61,190 nt of DNA from contig SLCK01000032.1 in assembly GCA_007125845.1 (NCBI GenBank), forward strand, positions 1 through 61,190. Direction: 5' to 3'. Position 1 is the stretch's first letter. The number at the start of each line of letters is the position of its first letter. Both the position numbers and the translations under genes were made by a program. Below the pieces are notes generated by a model. That model ran no database searches. It was given only the letters and a program-made list of their open reading frames with translations, and had not been told where the DNA came from. Of this stretch, positions 1 to 8,282 are shown one piece after another. The DNA comes from Gemmatimonadota bacterium (lineage in GTDB: Bacteria; Gemmatimonadota; Gemmatimonadetes; Longimicrobiales; Gaopeijiaceae).

Positions 1-41
1 GCTCCCAAAGCAGGCGCGCTACCGAGCTGCGCCACGCCCCG
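1..41 (-). tRNA. tRNA-Pro(TGG), 5' part only
   Basis: Read on the minus strand from base 41, the sequence gives an acceptor strand CGGGGCG, a D-arm with AGCTCGGTAGCGC, and the start of an anticodon stem-loop with CTGCTTTGGGAGC, whose anticodon is TGG (Pro). The window edge cuts the gene after the anticodon loop, so the variable, T and 3' acceptor arms lie outside. The identity rests on the anticodon and the typical tRNA-Pro acceptor and D-arm sequence. Confidence 0.88.
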
Positions 42-117
42 TGGCCACTGCACGCTCCGGGGATGCCCGCCGGAGCGCTCAGAAAGATACGTCCGGACGC
101 CCGGTCGGCGTAGGGGC

Positions 118-1245
118 TCATGGGTAGCCGGGACTCTCCATCGCCACCGCAGTTGGGACACCGCCCTTCACGAACGTCTCCATGAAGGCACGCACCCTCG
201 GGAGGCTCTGAGGCATGTGGAGCGGATTGTGTCCTGCGCCGGAGTACAGGTGCGCCTCGAACTCGGGGGGGCCTCTCCCGAGATCCTCCATCGCCCCGAC
301 GAGGCGGTGCGCCTCGTCTACAGGCACGACGGTGTCGGCCGTGCCATGGTGGAGCTGAACGGAGGGGAGTCGATCGGCGAACCAGGCCGGCGAGCGCCGC
401 AGGAGCTCGAGGCGGGCGTCCTCCACGGACAGGGTACCGTCTTGCAGGCGCTCAACGATCCGGTTGACGAGGAAGTCGATGCCCGGCAGCTCCGGAGGGC
501 GCTCGAGCAGGGTTTCGCGTACGACCTCTTCGACGAAGGGGCCAAAGAAGTCCGTCGGCGCGAAATAGGAGACCACCGACGAGATTCGTGGATCCCGGAT
601 GCCCATGAGCAGTCCGGTGGTTCCTCCGCGACTCAGCCCCAGGACGCCGATTCGTCCGGGATCCGCGAAGGGCGTGGTCAGAAGGGCCACCTCGAGAAAG
701 GAGAGGGCGTCGTCCGCATCCCGATCCCACGGACTCGACGGACCTGCCGATTGCCAGGTCGACTCTCCGAGGTGAAGAGGTTCCGAACGAAAAGAGGGAA
801 CCGCGAAGACGAACTCGTCGGCGGTCATCCCAAGCGCGCCGGCGACGAAGAGAACCTCGTCGACGGAGACGCCCTGATCTCCCCCGTGTGTGAAGATCAG
901 GACCGGCAGCTCACCCGCCGGCTCAGAAGCCGGCTCGATGATCGCCCCGAAGTGCCGGTGTCCGTCGACCAGGTGCGAGACGATCCGCACGTGCGCGGGG
1001 ACACCACCGATTGTCGCTCCCTCCGCGTGCTCCTCTTCGATCCCCACCGCTTCCGGAACCCTCTGGGCCCAGTCCGCCTGGATCGCCGTCCTCTCCGCCG
1101 AGGTGGGCGGGGCGAAGAGGACCGCCAAGTCCACGCCCCCGACCACATCTCCGTTTTCGGGTTCCAGGGGCGACGTGCTCTCACAGCCCGAGACGAGGAG
1201 CGCAAGCGTGGGGAGGATGAGGAGGAAGACCCGGAAGTGCGCCAT
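118..1245 (-). CDS. Secreted alpha/beta-hydrolase lipoprotein (prolyl oligopeptidase / dienelactone hydrolase-like)
   Basis: A 375-residue exported serine hydrolase. The start at 1245 was chosen because it opens directly into a lipoprotein signal (hydrophobic stretch ending LVSGC, lipid-anchored Cys at residue 21) and has an AGGA just upstream; a longer reading frame to 1293 only adds a proline-rich tail. The nucleophile elbow GLSRGG (GxSxG) sits mid-protein, with a later Asp in HHGTADTVVP and a His in GAGHNPLH, giving a complete Ser-Asp-His triad in the order of the prolyl oligopeptidase/dienelactone hydrolase clan. The substrate cannot be read from the sequence; a peptide or ester is likely. 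It is the last gene before the tRNA and lies about 110 bases downstream of the copper protein gene, possibly on the same transcript. Confidence 0.82.
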   Translation of the reverse strand: MAHFRVFLLILPTLALLVSGCESTSPLEPENGDVVGGVDLAVLFAPPTSAERTAIQADWAQRVPEAVGIEEEHAEGATIGGVPAHVRIVSHLVDGHRHFGAIIEPASEPAGELPVLIFTHGGDQGVSVDEVLFVAGALGMTADEFVFAVPSFRSEPLHLGESTWQSAGPSSPWDRDADDALSFLEVALLTTPFADPGRIGVLGLSRGGTTGLLMGIRDPRISSVVSYFAPTDFFGPFVEEVVRETLLERPPELPGIDFLVNRIVERLQDGTLSVEDARLELLRRSPAWFADRLPSVQLHHGTADTVVPVDEAHRLVGAMEDLGRGPPEFEAHLYSGAGHNPLHMPQSLPRVRAFMETFVKGGVPTAVAMESPGYP

Positions 1246-1359
1246 GGTTCCTGCACCATGCGCAGGGAGGGGCGGCGGCGCAACACCACCCACCGCCCCC
1301 CCCAGTCCCGTGCCCCATTCCCGCTTGAGAGGGGTACGGACGACGCCTCACATCCGCCC

Positions 1360-2721
1360 TCAGCGCACGCGGATGATCCCCCTCATGTAGGGGTGCATGG
1401 TGCAGATGTACTCGTAGTCCCCGGGCACCGTGAAGATGAGCGCGTCGGTCTGCCCGTGTGCCAGCATTTCGGTCGCCAGGTCTTCCGGCCCCTCCACCAC
1501 CACGCTGTTGTGCAGCCCCGTCTGTTCGAAGTTCATATAGTCGAACACATCCTCGTTGACCCAGGTCACGGAGGTGCCCGAGGGAATTTCCACCGTCTTG
1601 GGCACGTAGCTGTTGCCCACCATCTCGATGATGACCTCCTCACCGGCATCGAAGCGTACCGGCCGGTCTACCTCGGGGCTGCCCGGCGCGAACGGCCGGA
1701 CCACACGTCGGAACTGGGTGTCGTCCAGCTCGCCGTTGGAGCGCGGTCCCTCGCTGCGAACCACCGCATCCCTTTCGGCGTCGTGGCTTGCCTGGAGGAT
1801 TCCGATGGCGCCTTTGGCGGTCTGGGTTCCGAAGGCATGGGTCACCAGGAGGTAGCCGCCCTCCTCCTCGGGAATCTCCCACTCGATCACCCAGGAATCG
1901 GTCGGTCCGGAGGTGACCGACTGACCTCCGATTTCGACGTTCTGTGGGTTGCCCTGGAAATGCATGTAGTCGAAAATGCCCCCCACGATATGGAAGGTGG
2001 AGGTCAGGTTCGGGCCGACGTTCAGGTAGTAGAAGCGGACGTAGTCGCCGGGCCGAGCCTGGATCGGATTCTTCACGTATCGGAAGAGCTCGCCATTGAA
2101 CATGACGTAGAGGGCCTTCCCATCGAAGAAGTCCCGCCCGTCCCGATAGACTTCATGTTGCACGAAATAGAGTCGGAGATCAGGCTCCCGACCCAGCTCC
2201 GCCTCGAGCCCATATCGTCCGTTCGCGGGCTCCACGACGATCATTCCATGCTGACCGGCCTTGGTGTGCATCATGATCCCATGACCGCCCGGCGCGCAGT
2301 GGTACATGAAGACCCCGGGATACTTGGCCAGGAAGGTGATCTCACGAGACTCCCCGGGAGGCACGTTGCCGACATGGGCCGACGTCTGGGCGTCTGCCGC
2401 GTGAACGGAGAGCCCGTGCGCAACGGTGTCCTCGTTGTGCAGGACCATCCGCACGCTGTCCCCCTGTTGGACGATGAACTGCTCGGAGGGAATCGTCCGA
2501 TTGAAGGTGAATCCGTCGTAGCCGACGTGCTCGTCGAGGGCGACCATGCGCCGCTCGGCAGTAATCTCGAGCGTGACGGTCTCACCGGTCCACTGCACGT
2601 CCCGGTCGGGGACCGGACTCGGCTGAGCGCACGACGCCAGAAACGCGAGGGTTCCGAGGGCCGCGAATATCGGGATTCCGGCGGGACGGCACCGGTGTCG
2701 GAATCGAACAGACCGGATCAT
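1360..2721 (-). CDS. NirK-like two-domain copper protein with C-terminal amicyanin-like domain
   Basis: A 453-residue lipoprotein (LASC, Cys31) with three cupredoxin domains. Domains 1-2 (about 45-315) follow the copper nitrite reductase pattern: H102/H107, the HC pair H141-C142 in YHCAP, H152, a domain-2 FHIVGG like the catalytic His region, and H295 as the third type-2 ligand. Two key positions differ from canonical NirK: the proton-donating Asp between the two N-terminal His is Ser105, and the type-1 axial Met aligns with Gln157 (motif HTKAGQHG). Domain 3 (about 355-453) has H404, C440, H443 and M446, the C-x2-H-x2-M spacing of amicyanin, and could hand electrons to the core. It may be a divergent NO-forming nitrite reductase or another copper redox enzyme. 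It is divergent from the barrel gene at 2951. Confidence 0.78.
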   Translation of the reverse strand: MIRSVRFRHRCRPAGIPIFAALGTLAFLASCAQPSPVPDRDVQWTGETVTLEITAERRMVALDEHVGYDGFTFNRTIPSEQFIVQQGDSVRMVLHNEDTVAHGLSVHAADAQTSAHVGNVPPGESREITFLAKYPGVFMYHCAPGGHGIMMHTKAGQHGMIVVEPANGRYGLEAELGREPDLRLYFVQHEVYRDGRDFFDGKALYVMFNGELFRYVKNPIQARPGDYVRFYYLNVGPNLTSTFHIVGGIFDYMHFQGNPQNVEIGGQSVTSGPTDSWVIEWEIPEEEGGYLLVTHAFGTQTAKGAIGILQASHDAERDAVVRSEGPRSNGELDDTQFRRVVRPFAPGSPEVDRPVRFDAGEEVIIEMVGNSYVPKTVEIPSGTSVTWVNEDVFDYMNFEQTGLHNSVVVEGPEDLATEMLAHGQTDALIFTVPGDYEYICTMHPYMRGIIRVR

Positions 2722-2950
2722 GGCTCACTCCCATACGAAGCAATCGTTCCGCAATCCGAGCACAGGGCTCTGGCGGCTCACGGATAAGTTCGCCTGGACA
2801 ACCCCCGCGAGGGCAGTCCGGAGACCCTTGAATCGGGTGTGGGGGAGGAGGAGCCAGTCGTGTAGGGAATCCCCCTATGGGAAAGGGTACGCCCCCCTTA
2901 TCTTTCCGCCCGTAACGTCCGTCTCGTCACCTCTTTCCGGAGTCTTGCGG

Positions 2951-3577
2951 ATGCCGTCTTCCTCAACGATCGGGACGTCGGTCGCCTTGACCGGGCTGGC
3001 CTTCCTCGTCCTCGCCCTGGGTCCCGCAGTCACGTTCTCACCCGATCATCCCCTGCACTCGCTCCTGGGCTTCGGTCCCTCCTCCGGCTTGCACGCCCAG
3101 TCGCCGCCGGGGGTCACCGAGGGGACCCGCTCCCTCTCCTTCGGGATCGACGGTTCCGGAAGCGGTGAAGCAGGGCTCTGGATCTTCATCTCAGAGCGCT
3201 CGAACCTCGGGATCCTGGGCACCCTCGACTGGATCTCCGAGGACCGTGAATCCCCCCGCAGCGACCGGACCCACTTCTCGCTCGGTCTCGGGCCGCGCAT
3301 CAAGTGGTACGTCGCCGGCTCGCCCCGTGTGGCCCCCTTCTGGTTCGGAGGCATGCAATTCTCGCACACCCGGCGGACCGAGGACGACGAAGACGACCAC
3401 ACGACGCGGGGGCTCGGGCTCGAAGGCGGCTTCGGCGTGGATTGGTTTCCGGTGGACCAGATGTCGGTAGGTGGTTGGACAGGCCTGCGCCTCACGACGG
3501 ACCGGGCGGAGAACGATGACACCACGACCCGCCTTCGCACTTTGACCACGGGGCTGCGGGTCCACGTCTACTTCTGA
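2951..3577 (+). CDS. Small outer-membrane beta-barrel-like protein
   Basis: A 208-residue exported protein of unknown function. The start at 2951 opens into a signal peptide (hydrophobic run TGLAFLVLALGPAVT, possible cleavage after LHAQS); an in-frame upstream extension to 2720 is low-complexity and overlaps the divergent gene's start. After the signal, alternating polar/hydrophobic segments rich in Gly and aromatic residues end in ...LRVHVYF, a terminal aromatic typical of outer-membrane barrels. An acidic loop (EDDEDD) is present mid-chain. It converges with the next small barrel gene, 17 bases away. No enzymatic motif was seen. Confidence 0.6.
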   Translation: MPSSSTIGTSVALTGLAFLVLALGPAVTFSPDHPLHSLLGFGPSSGLHAQSPPGVTEGTRSLSFGIDGSGSGEAGLWIFISERSNLGILGTLDWISEDRESPRSDRTHFSLGLGPRIKWYVAGSPRVAPFWFGGMQFSHTRRTEDDEDDHTTRGLGLEGGFGVDWFPVDQMSVGGWTGLRLTTDRAENDDTTTRLRTLTTGLRVHVYF

Positions 3578-3594
3578 GGCTGTGCGGGCTGCGC

Positions 3595-4116
3595 CTACCA
3601 GGAGAGGGAATACCCGAGTCCCAGCACCTCGACGCCGGGATTGCGGTCGGAGATCCCGGCATTGGAAAGGTGATAGAAGTTGAGGAGGATCGCGCTATTT
3701 CCGGAGAACCGCAGGCCCACCTCGAGCCCGGAGCGGAACTCCACCGGACTTCCGAGCTCGATCCCTTCCCCCGCCCGGTAGAGCCCAGCTCCGAACGTCG
3801 GAGCCAATACCAGCCAGTCGAAGGGCGACAAGGGAAGACGAGTTCCGACGAAACCGAAGAGCGTCCCGTCCCAGCCAACCAGGATCCCTACGTCCGACGA
3901 TAGTGGGCCGAGGGCGGGGCGCTCTGGCCGGTATCCCAGCTCCATGGCCGGAGCGTCCTCGTGCCGACCCGTTATGTCCAGGTAGGAGATCCCCACCCGG
4001 AGCGCCCCGGCCTGCACGTCGCCTTCCTCGTCCTGAGCCGAGAGGGGACAGGCCACACCCAGCGCCAACAGAAAGGGGAAAATTGATCTCACGAGGGGCG
4101 ACGCCGGGAGTGGCAC
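3595..4116 (-). CDS. Predicted outer-membrane barrel protein
   Basis: A 173-residue protein starting with GTG at 4116, one base after the stop of the DUF971 gene, which indicates translational coupling. The N-terminus is a signal peptide (RSIFPFLLALGVACPLSAQ, cleavage after SAQ). The mature part has amphipathic beta segments, many Gly/Leu/Phe, and a C-terminal ...YSLSW ending in an aromatic residue, as in outer-membrane barrels. It is the last gene of the lptE-like/hemC/rph/rdgB/DUF971 run. The family is not recognised; the barrel assignment is by composition only. Confidence 0.6.
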   Translation of the reverse strand: MPLPASPLVRSIFPFLLALGVACPLSAQDEEGDVQAGALRVGISYLDITGRHEDAPAMELGYRPERPALGPLSSDVGILVGWDGTLFGFVGTRLPLSPFDWLVLAPTFGAGLYRAGEGIELGSPVEFRSGLEVGLRFSGNSAILLNFYHLSNAGISDRNPGVEVLGLGYSLSW

Positions 4117-4117
4117 C

Positions 4118-4459
4118 TCACACGTCTCCGCCCGAAGTGGAGCGACATTCCTCGCAGTCGCAGAGCCGCCTCAGATAGTCGAAGGGATAGATTCCCGTGC
4201 GGTGACCGTCACTCCACTGGAACTGAAGCGCATAGCGCCCCACATATTCGATGGCGAGTGGGTGGACGCCTGCATCGATCTGCGACGCGTCCAGGATTCG
4301 CTCGCCGGTGAGCTCGTCGACGCATCCGGCACAGGGGCAGAGGATCCGAAGTTGCCGGGGACCGTAGACCGAAGTGTGCCCGTCACGCCACCGGATGCGG
4401 AGTGCTGTCGCATCCTCCGTGGGCCCGATCTCTTCGGGGAGGACCCGCTGGGAGGTCAT
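4118..4459 (-). CDS. DUF971 family protein (GBBH-like N-terminal domain)
   Basis: A 113-residue protein matching the DUF971 pattern: IRWRDGH near the N-terminus, a CPCAGCVDE segment, a central IxxxIxPLAIEYVGRYAL-type stretch, then WSDGHRTGIYPFDYLRRLC and a final CxxC. The four cysteines (CPCxxC and CDCEEC) could bind a metal or Fe-S cluster. The domain also occurs at the N-terminus of gamma-butyrobetaine hydroxylase and next to Mrp/ApbC Fe-S carriers. Its ATG overlaps the rdgB stop in an ATGA tetranucleotide. The exact function is unknown in this family. Confidence 0.85.
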   Translation of the reverse strand: MTSQRVLPEEIGPTEDATALRIRWRDGHTSVYGPRQLRILCPCAGCVDELTGERILDASQIDAGVHPLAIEYVGRYALQFQWSDGHRTGIYPFDYLRRLCDCEECRSTSGGDV

Positions 4460-5088
4460 CGATCCTCCCGGGAGCGATCGGAGGCTGTGAGCCGCTCGGC
4501 GAGCGCCCGAAAGGCCTTCCCGCGGTGGCTGTGGGCGTGCTTGTCGGCGGAGGACATCTCCCCGAAAGTCCGCCCAGATGGCGGGTGGAAGAAGTGGGGA
4601 TCGTATCCGAACCCTCCCTCTCCCCTGGCCTCGTCGAGGATCAGGCCTTCGACCTCACCCCGGAACACCTCGCCTTCGGGCTCGAGGGCCACGACGCAGA
4701 CGTATCGAGCGGTGCGTTCGGCAAGCTCCAGGGGACGCAGGAGCTCGACCAGATGAGCATTGTTCGCCCGATCGCGCTCAAGGGGAGACAGCCCACCCGT
4801 GTTCGGCGCGAATCGCTTCGAGTGGATGCCTGGCTGTCCGTTCAGAGCGTCCACGACGAGACCGGAATCGTCGGCCACCGTGAGCAACCCGGTCCGCCTT
4901 CGGAAGAAGCGAGCCTTCGCTCGGGCATTCTCCTCGAAGCTGTCAAAGACCTCGATCTCCTCCTCCTCTTCCGCGTACGGAACGCCCGCATCATTGAGAT
5001 CCAGGAGCCTCATGGAAGCGAACTCGCGAAGGATCGTTCGGATTTCCCGCAGCTTGTGTCCGCTTCGGGTCGCCACGAGGAGCCTCAT
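4456..5088 (-). CDS. rdgB: XTP/dITP diphosphatase (RdgB/HAM1)
   Basis: A 210-residue non-canonical purine NTP pyrophosphatase that hydrolyses XTP/dITP to the monophosphate and keeps deaminated purines out of nucleic acids. Family marks: N-terminal [11 protein letters not shown] (SxNxxKxxE-type nucleotide-binding start), [22 protein letters not shown] with the metal-binding Asp pair, [20 protein letters not shown] and the late [10 protein letters not shown]. The start at 5088 overlaps the rph stop (ATGA). The linkage of rph and rdgB is common in bacteria and supports both calls. Confidence 0.96.
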   Translation of the reverse strand: MRLLVATRSGHKLREIRTILREFASMRLLDLNDAGVPYAEEEEEIEVFDSFEENARAKARFFRRRTGLLTVADDSGLVVDALNGQPGIHSKRFAPNTGGLSPLERDRANNAHLVELLRPLELAERTARYVCVVALEPEGEVFRGEVEGLILDEARGEGGFGYDPHFFHPPSGRTFGEMSSADKHAHSHRGKAFRALAERLTASDRSREDR

Positions 5089-5816
5089 CGTTTGTCCTGG
5101 ACCTCCTTGAGGACCTGCCGCTGGCAGGCGACGAGGTCGGCGATGCCCTCCTGGGCGAGGTCGAGCAGGAGGTCGAGCGACTTTCTGGGAAAGGGCGACC
5201 CCTCGGCGGTGCCCTGCACCTCGACGATCCCTCCCTCGCCTGCAGCAACTACGTTCATATCGACCTGAGCGGCGGAGTCCTCCCCGTAGTCGAGATCGAG
5301 AAGGGGTCGACCGTCGACCAGACCCACGCTGACCGCGCCGACGAGATCCGTGAGGGGGCTTCTCTCGAGCCGCCCGTCCGCCACCAGGCGATCGAAAGCG
5401 AGAGCGAGCGCGACACAGCCGCCCGTAACCGCAGCAGTCCGCGTGCCTCCATCCGCCTGGAGCACATCGCAGTCCACGATGACCGTTCTGGGTCCCAGGG
5501 CCCCCAGGTCCGTCACCGATCGCAGCGCTCTGCCGATCAACCTCTGGATCTCCTGGGTGCGCCCCTTGATCCCTCCGCGCTCCCGCTGGTTCCGCGTGTG
5601 CGTGGCGGTGGGAAGCATTGCGTACTCGGCGGTGACCCAGCCCGCTCCACTCCTCTCCCTCCATTCGGGCACGCTCTCCTGGACGGAGGCGGTGCAGAGC
5701 ACCCGCGTGTTCCCCGCTGCGATGAGGCATGACCCGTCCGCATGGGGAGAGGGGTGGGGTTCCATGCCGAGGGGTCGGAGAACTCCGGCACCCCGTCCTT
5801 CCTTTCTCATTCGCAT
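5085..5816 (-). CDS. rph: Ribonuclease PH
   Basis: A 243-residue phosphorolytic 3'-5' exoribonuclease that trims tRNA 3' ends. Recognised by [22 protein letters not shown], the [22 protein letters not shown] segment with the phosphate-binding and dimer residues, [19 protein letters not shown], and [17 protein letters not shown], all in family order. The start at 5816 was chosen for a GAGGAG six bases upstream; a second ATG lies two codons in. The usual opening (R.P..LRP) is partly changed to [10 protein letters not shown]. It lies 22 bases downstream of hemC and overlaps rdgB by four bases. Confidence 0.96.
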   Translation of the reverse strand: MRMRKEGRGAGVLRPLGMEPHPSPHADGSCLIAAGNTRVLCTASVQESVPEWRERSGAGWVTAEYAMLPTATHTRNQRERGGIKGRTQEIQRLIGRALRSVTDLGALGPRTVIVDCDVLQADGGTRTAAVTGGCVALALAFDRLVADGRLERSPLTDLVGAVSVGLVDGRPLLDLDYGEDSAAQVDMNVVAAGEGGIVEVQGTAEGSPFPRKSLDLLLDLAQEGIADLVACQRQVLKEVQDKR

Positions 5817-5838
5817 CGGGGTCTCCTCGTCGAGCGCA

Positions 5839-6786
5839 TCATTCCGCGAGGGCGTCGACGAGATCCGAGAGGATGAGGTCCGCCCCTCGTTCCCGGAGAA
5901 GCCGGGCCACCTTCCGTCCCAGCGCTTCAGGGGCGTCCTGCGCCCCGGTGGCTTCCGCCCTGACCATCCGGCGACCGTCCGGATGAGCCACGAGTCCACG
6001 CAGGCGAAGACCTCCCCCGAAAGGGAGGCCGAGAGCGGCCACAGGTAGGCGGCAACCGGCCTCGAGCTCGCGGAGGAGCGTCCGTTCCGCGGTAGTGGCT
6101 GCGCGGCTCGGCGGGTCGTCGAGGCCACGGAGCCAACTCCGTTTTTCCACGTCCTCCGTCCGAACGACCACGGCGAGCGCCCCCTGGCCCGGCGCTGGCA
6201 ACCAGCTCCCGGGATCGAGCTCCTCCGAGATGCGCTCTGACCAGCCCAATCGTCGGACACCCGCCGCAGCGAGGACGATCGCGTCGAAATCGCCGGCATC
6301 CACCTTCGCAATGCGAGTGTCGAGGTTTCCCCGAATATCGTCGATGACGAGGTCTTGCCGGGTGGCTCGGGCGAGAGCCATCCGCCGGAGCGAGGAGGTC
6401 CCGACCCGAGCTCCCTGCGGAAGGGTTTCTAGTGAGATCGGCGAGTCGTTCGGACCAATGAGGACGTCTCGGGGATCTTCTCGCTCGGGCACGGCTCCCA
6501 GGGCGAGGCCCTCGGGAAATTCCGTGGGAAGGTCCTTGAGCGAGTGAACGGCGAGATCGATCGCACCGTCCAAAAGAGCGCGGTCCAGCTCCTTCGTGAA
6601 CAGGCCCTTTCCCCCGATCTCGGACAGGGGTTGATCCAGGAGCACGTCTCCCTTGGTACGGATCGTGACGAGCTCGACGTCACCCACCCCCTCCGCACGG
6701 ATCCGATCCGCCACCCATTCACTCTGGGTGCGCGCGAGCAGGGAGCCACGGGTGCCCAGTCGGAGCGTTCGTCGCTCGGAGCTCAC
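5839..6786 (-). CDS. hemC: Hydroxymethylbilane synthase (porphobilinogen deaminase)
   Basis: A 315-residue heme-pathway enzyme that joins four porphobilinogens into hydroxymethylbilane. Visible family marks: [19 protein letters not shown] at the N-terminus, [34 protein letters not shown], the DVLIG region, [47 protein letters not shown], and [11 protein letters not shown], which holds the Cys that anchors the dipyrromethane cofactor. The start is the GTG at 6786, which overlaps the stop of the lptE-like gene (GTGA); an upstream in-frame extension lies inside that gene. No other heme gene is adjacent. Confidence 0.95.
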   Translation of the reverse strand: MSSERRTLRLGTRGSLLARTQSEWVADRIRAEGVGDVELVTIRTKGDVLLDQPLSEIGGKGLFTKELDRALLDGAIDLAVHSLKDLPTEFPEGLALGAVPEREDPRDVLIGPNDSPISLETLPQGARVGTSSLRRMALARATRQDLVIDDIRGNLDTRIAKVDAGDFDAIVLAAAGVRRLGWSERISEELDPGSWLPAPGQGALAVVVRTEDVEKRSWLRGLDDPPSRAATTAERTLLRELEAGCRLPVAALGLPFGGGLRLRGLVAHPDGRRMVRAEATGAQDAPEALGRKVARLLRERGADLILSDLVDALAE

Positions 6787-7343
6787 CAGTTCGACTGCAA
6801 GCCGTCGATGATCGACTGGGCCACTCGCGAGAGGGCGACGCGTCGCCCATCCTCCTCCAGCTCGGACGCTTCGAGGAATTCCCCGCGGCCAGACAGGCTG
6901 GCGTTCTCCCACAGGATCACATTGTTCACCCGGTCAATCACCTGGACTTCCACAGTCACCGAAACCTGGCGCTCGATCACTTCGGTGCGGTCTCCAGCGG
7001 GGCCCGGGCGAAAGGAAGGGGTTTCCACGTTGTAGCCACGGACGGTGCCTCTCACCACCGCCTCGGCGAACTCTTCCCCCGCGGTACGGATTCCGAATCG
7101 GTTGGGAAGCTCCTCGAGGAGGACCTCCTGCAGCTCCTGGGGAAGCTCGAACCGATCCGTGTCGTTCTCGAAGGGGATCACAGCCAGGGTCTCGACGTGC
7201 GGAGGAAGCCCCGCCCCTGCCTGGAAAGCGTAGTTGCAGCTCGCCAGAGCGCCGACCATGAGGGCGAGCATGACGCCCCCACCAGGCCCGCGGCTTCGAC
7301 TAGAAGTCGAGATTCCAGATGTCCGACGGATACGACTCCACAT
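6783..7343 (-). CDS. lptE: LptE-like LPS-assembly lipoprotein
   Basis: Up to 186 residues. A lipobox (VGALASC) is followed by NYAFQAGAGLPPHVETLAVIPFEND, matching the opening of the LptE family (Y.F..a.LP.hi.tiaIp.FeN.T), then a mixed alpha/beta domain ending in a helix ([15 protein letters not shown]). LptE plugs the LptD barrel and helps deliver LPS to the outer surface. Two starts are possible: 7343, which gives a positively charged n-region but overlaps the upstream gene by 44 bases, and 7271, which is close to the lipobox with a GGTGGGGG upstream but has no basic residues. The longer one is given. It is coupled to hemC by GTGA. Confidence 0.75.
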   Translation of the reverse strand: MWSRIRRTSGISTSSRSRGPGGGVMLALMVGALASCNYAFQAGAGLPPHVETLAVIPFENDTDRFELPQELQEVLLEELPNRFGIRTAGEEFAEAVVRGTVRGYNVETPSFRPGPAGDRTEVIERQVSVTVEVQVIDRVNNVILWENASLSGRGEFLEASELEEDGRRVALSRVAQSIIDGLQSNW

Positions 7344-8025
7344 GTTCGACCGTCTCCAGGGTGATCCTCAGTTCCCGTACCTCCCCGAGGTGCCGGTAGG
7401 TTGCTTCCCGGGGGAAACGCTCGTCGTCTACGCGGACGAGCTGCACCTCCTCACTCGCCCGGTTGCCCCGGAAGACCTCCATCCTCTCGATACGGTTGTT
7501 TCGGAGGCCGTAGCGGAGCTCGTCGCTCCCCTCGTAGAAGTACCGGAGCTCTGCTCCGCCATTCGACTGCCAGCTTCCACCACGAAGGCCTGCGTTGTCT
7601 CCCGGACGAAAGATGCCAAGCGCTCCCCAGAGCAAGGGAGCCGGGGGAAGGCCGGCGCGCATGTCCCGGGGTGTCGTCAGATCGTCGCGCACGAGGGCGG
7701 CGGCCGCCACCCGTTCCCCATTGCCCATAAAGAGGTCCAGTCGGGCCCTCGAAGGGGGCTCCACGCGAGCGACCCCGCGACCGCTGAGTCGGGTCCCAGG
7801 CTCGTTCAACGTCCACTCGAAAACAAGGCGGTACGGCCCATCGAGGGTCGAGGCCCTCGCGGCCGATCCGGCCACCTGACCCGCGTCCATGGGCCGGGGA
7901 GGAGGAGCCGTCTCCGAACGAGCGCAGGCGACGGGTACGACCAGGAACAGGAAGATCCCCGCAAGGAGGAGGGGCTTCCGCCCCGTCTCCTTCCCCTGAG
8001 CTGCCTGCTTCCTCCGTCTCTCCAT
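7300..8025 (-). CDS. Envelope lipoprotein, LolB/DUF4292-like
   Basis: A 241-residue lipoprotein. The start at 8025 is preceded by AGGAG ten bases upstream and gives a basic n-region (MERRRKQAAQGKETGRK), a hydrophobic core and the lipobox VPVACA. The mature part has long beta segments such as YRLVFEWTLNEPGTRLSGRG, VARVEPPSRARLDLFMG and AAALVRDD, reminiscent of the LolA/LolB half-barrel that binds lipids, and of DUF4292. Its position next to the lptE-like gene supports an envelope lipid or lipoprotein role. The fold assignment is by eye only; the upstream in-frame extension to 8172 looks non-coding. Confidence 0.65.
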   Translation of the reverse strand: MERRRKQAAQGKETGRKPLLLAGIFLFLVVPVACARSETAPPPRPMDAGQVAGSAARASTLDGPYRLVFEWTLNEPGTRLSGRGVARVEPPSRARLDLFMGNGERVAAAALVRDDLTTPRDMRAGLPPAPLLWGALGIFRPGDNAGLRGGSWQSNGGAELRYFYEGSDELRYGLRNNRIERMEVFRGNRASEEVQLVRVDDERFPREATYRHLGEVRELRITLETVEHVESYPSDIWNLDF

Positions 8026-8072
8026 CTGGCTCAAGCTCCTCCGCTGGAAATGAACGCGGGCCACGCACCAAA

Positions 8073-8082
8073 TTTCGCGAAA
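8073..8082. promoter_or_regulatory. Perfect 10-bp palindrome in the divergent region
   Basis: TTTCGCGAAA lies between the leftward lipoprotein gene (start 8025) and the rightward lpxH-like gene (start 8283), 48 bases from the former. It could be an operator. No partner repeat or recognisable -35/-10 pair was found beside it. Confidence 0.25.
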
Positions 8083-8282
8083 CGGCCCCGCAGGTCCAGG
8101 CCACCGGCAGACTCCAGACGGCCCGCTTCCGCCGAACCGTACCGATCGGGGGCGGCGCGCCTCCCCCCGCAAATGGTCCGCGTCAAAAGGGTGAGACCCC
8201 GCTGCTCCGCTTCAGGATCCCCTGGAGCGCTCGGCCCCCTGCGCGCCCGAGCCCGTACTTCCCTCCCCTGCCGGCTCTCCAT

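Noticed and set aside
217-2787. An 856-codon open frame on the plus strand
   Set aside because: It runs antisense to two well-supported genes (hydrolase and NirK-like protein) and its translation is low-complexity Arg/Gly/His-rich with no domain; long antisense frames are expected at this GC content.
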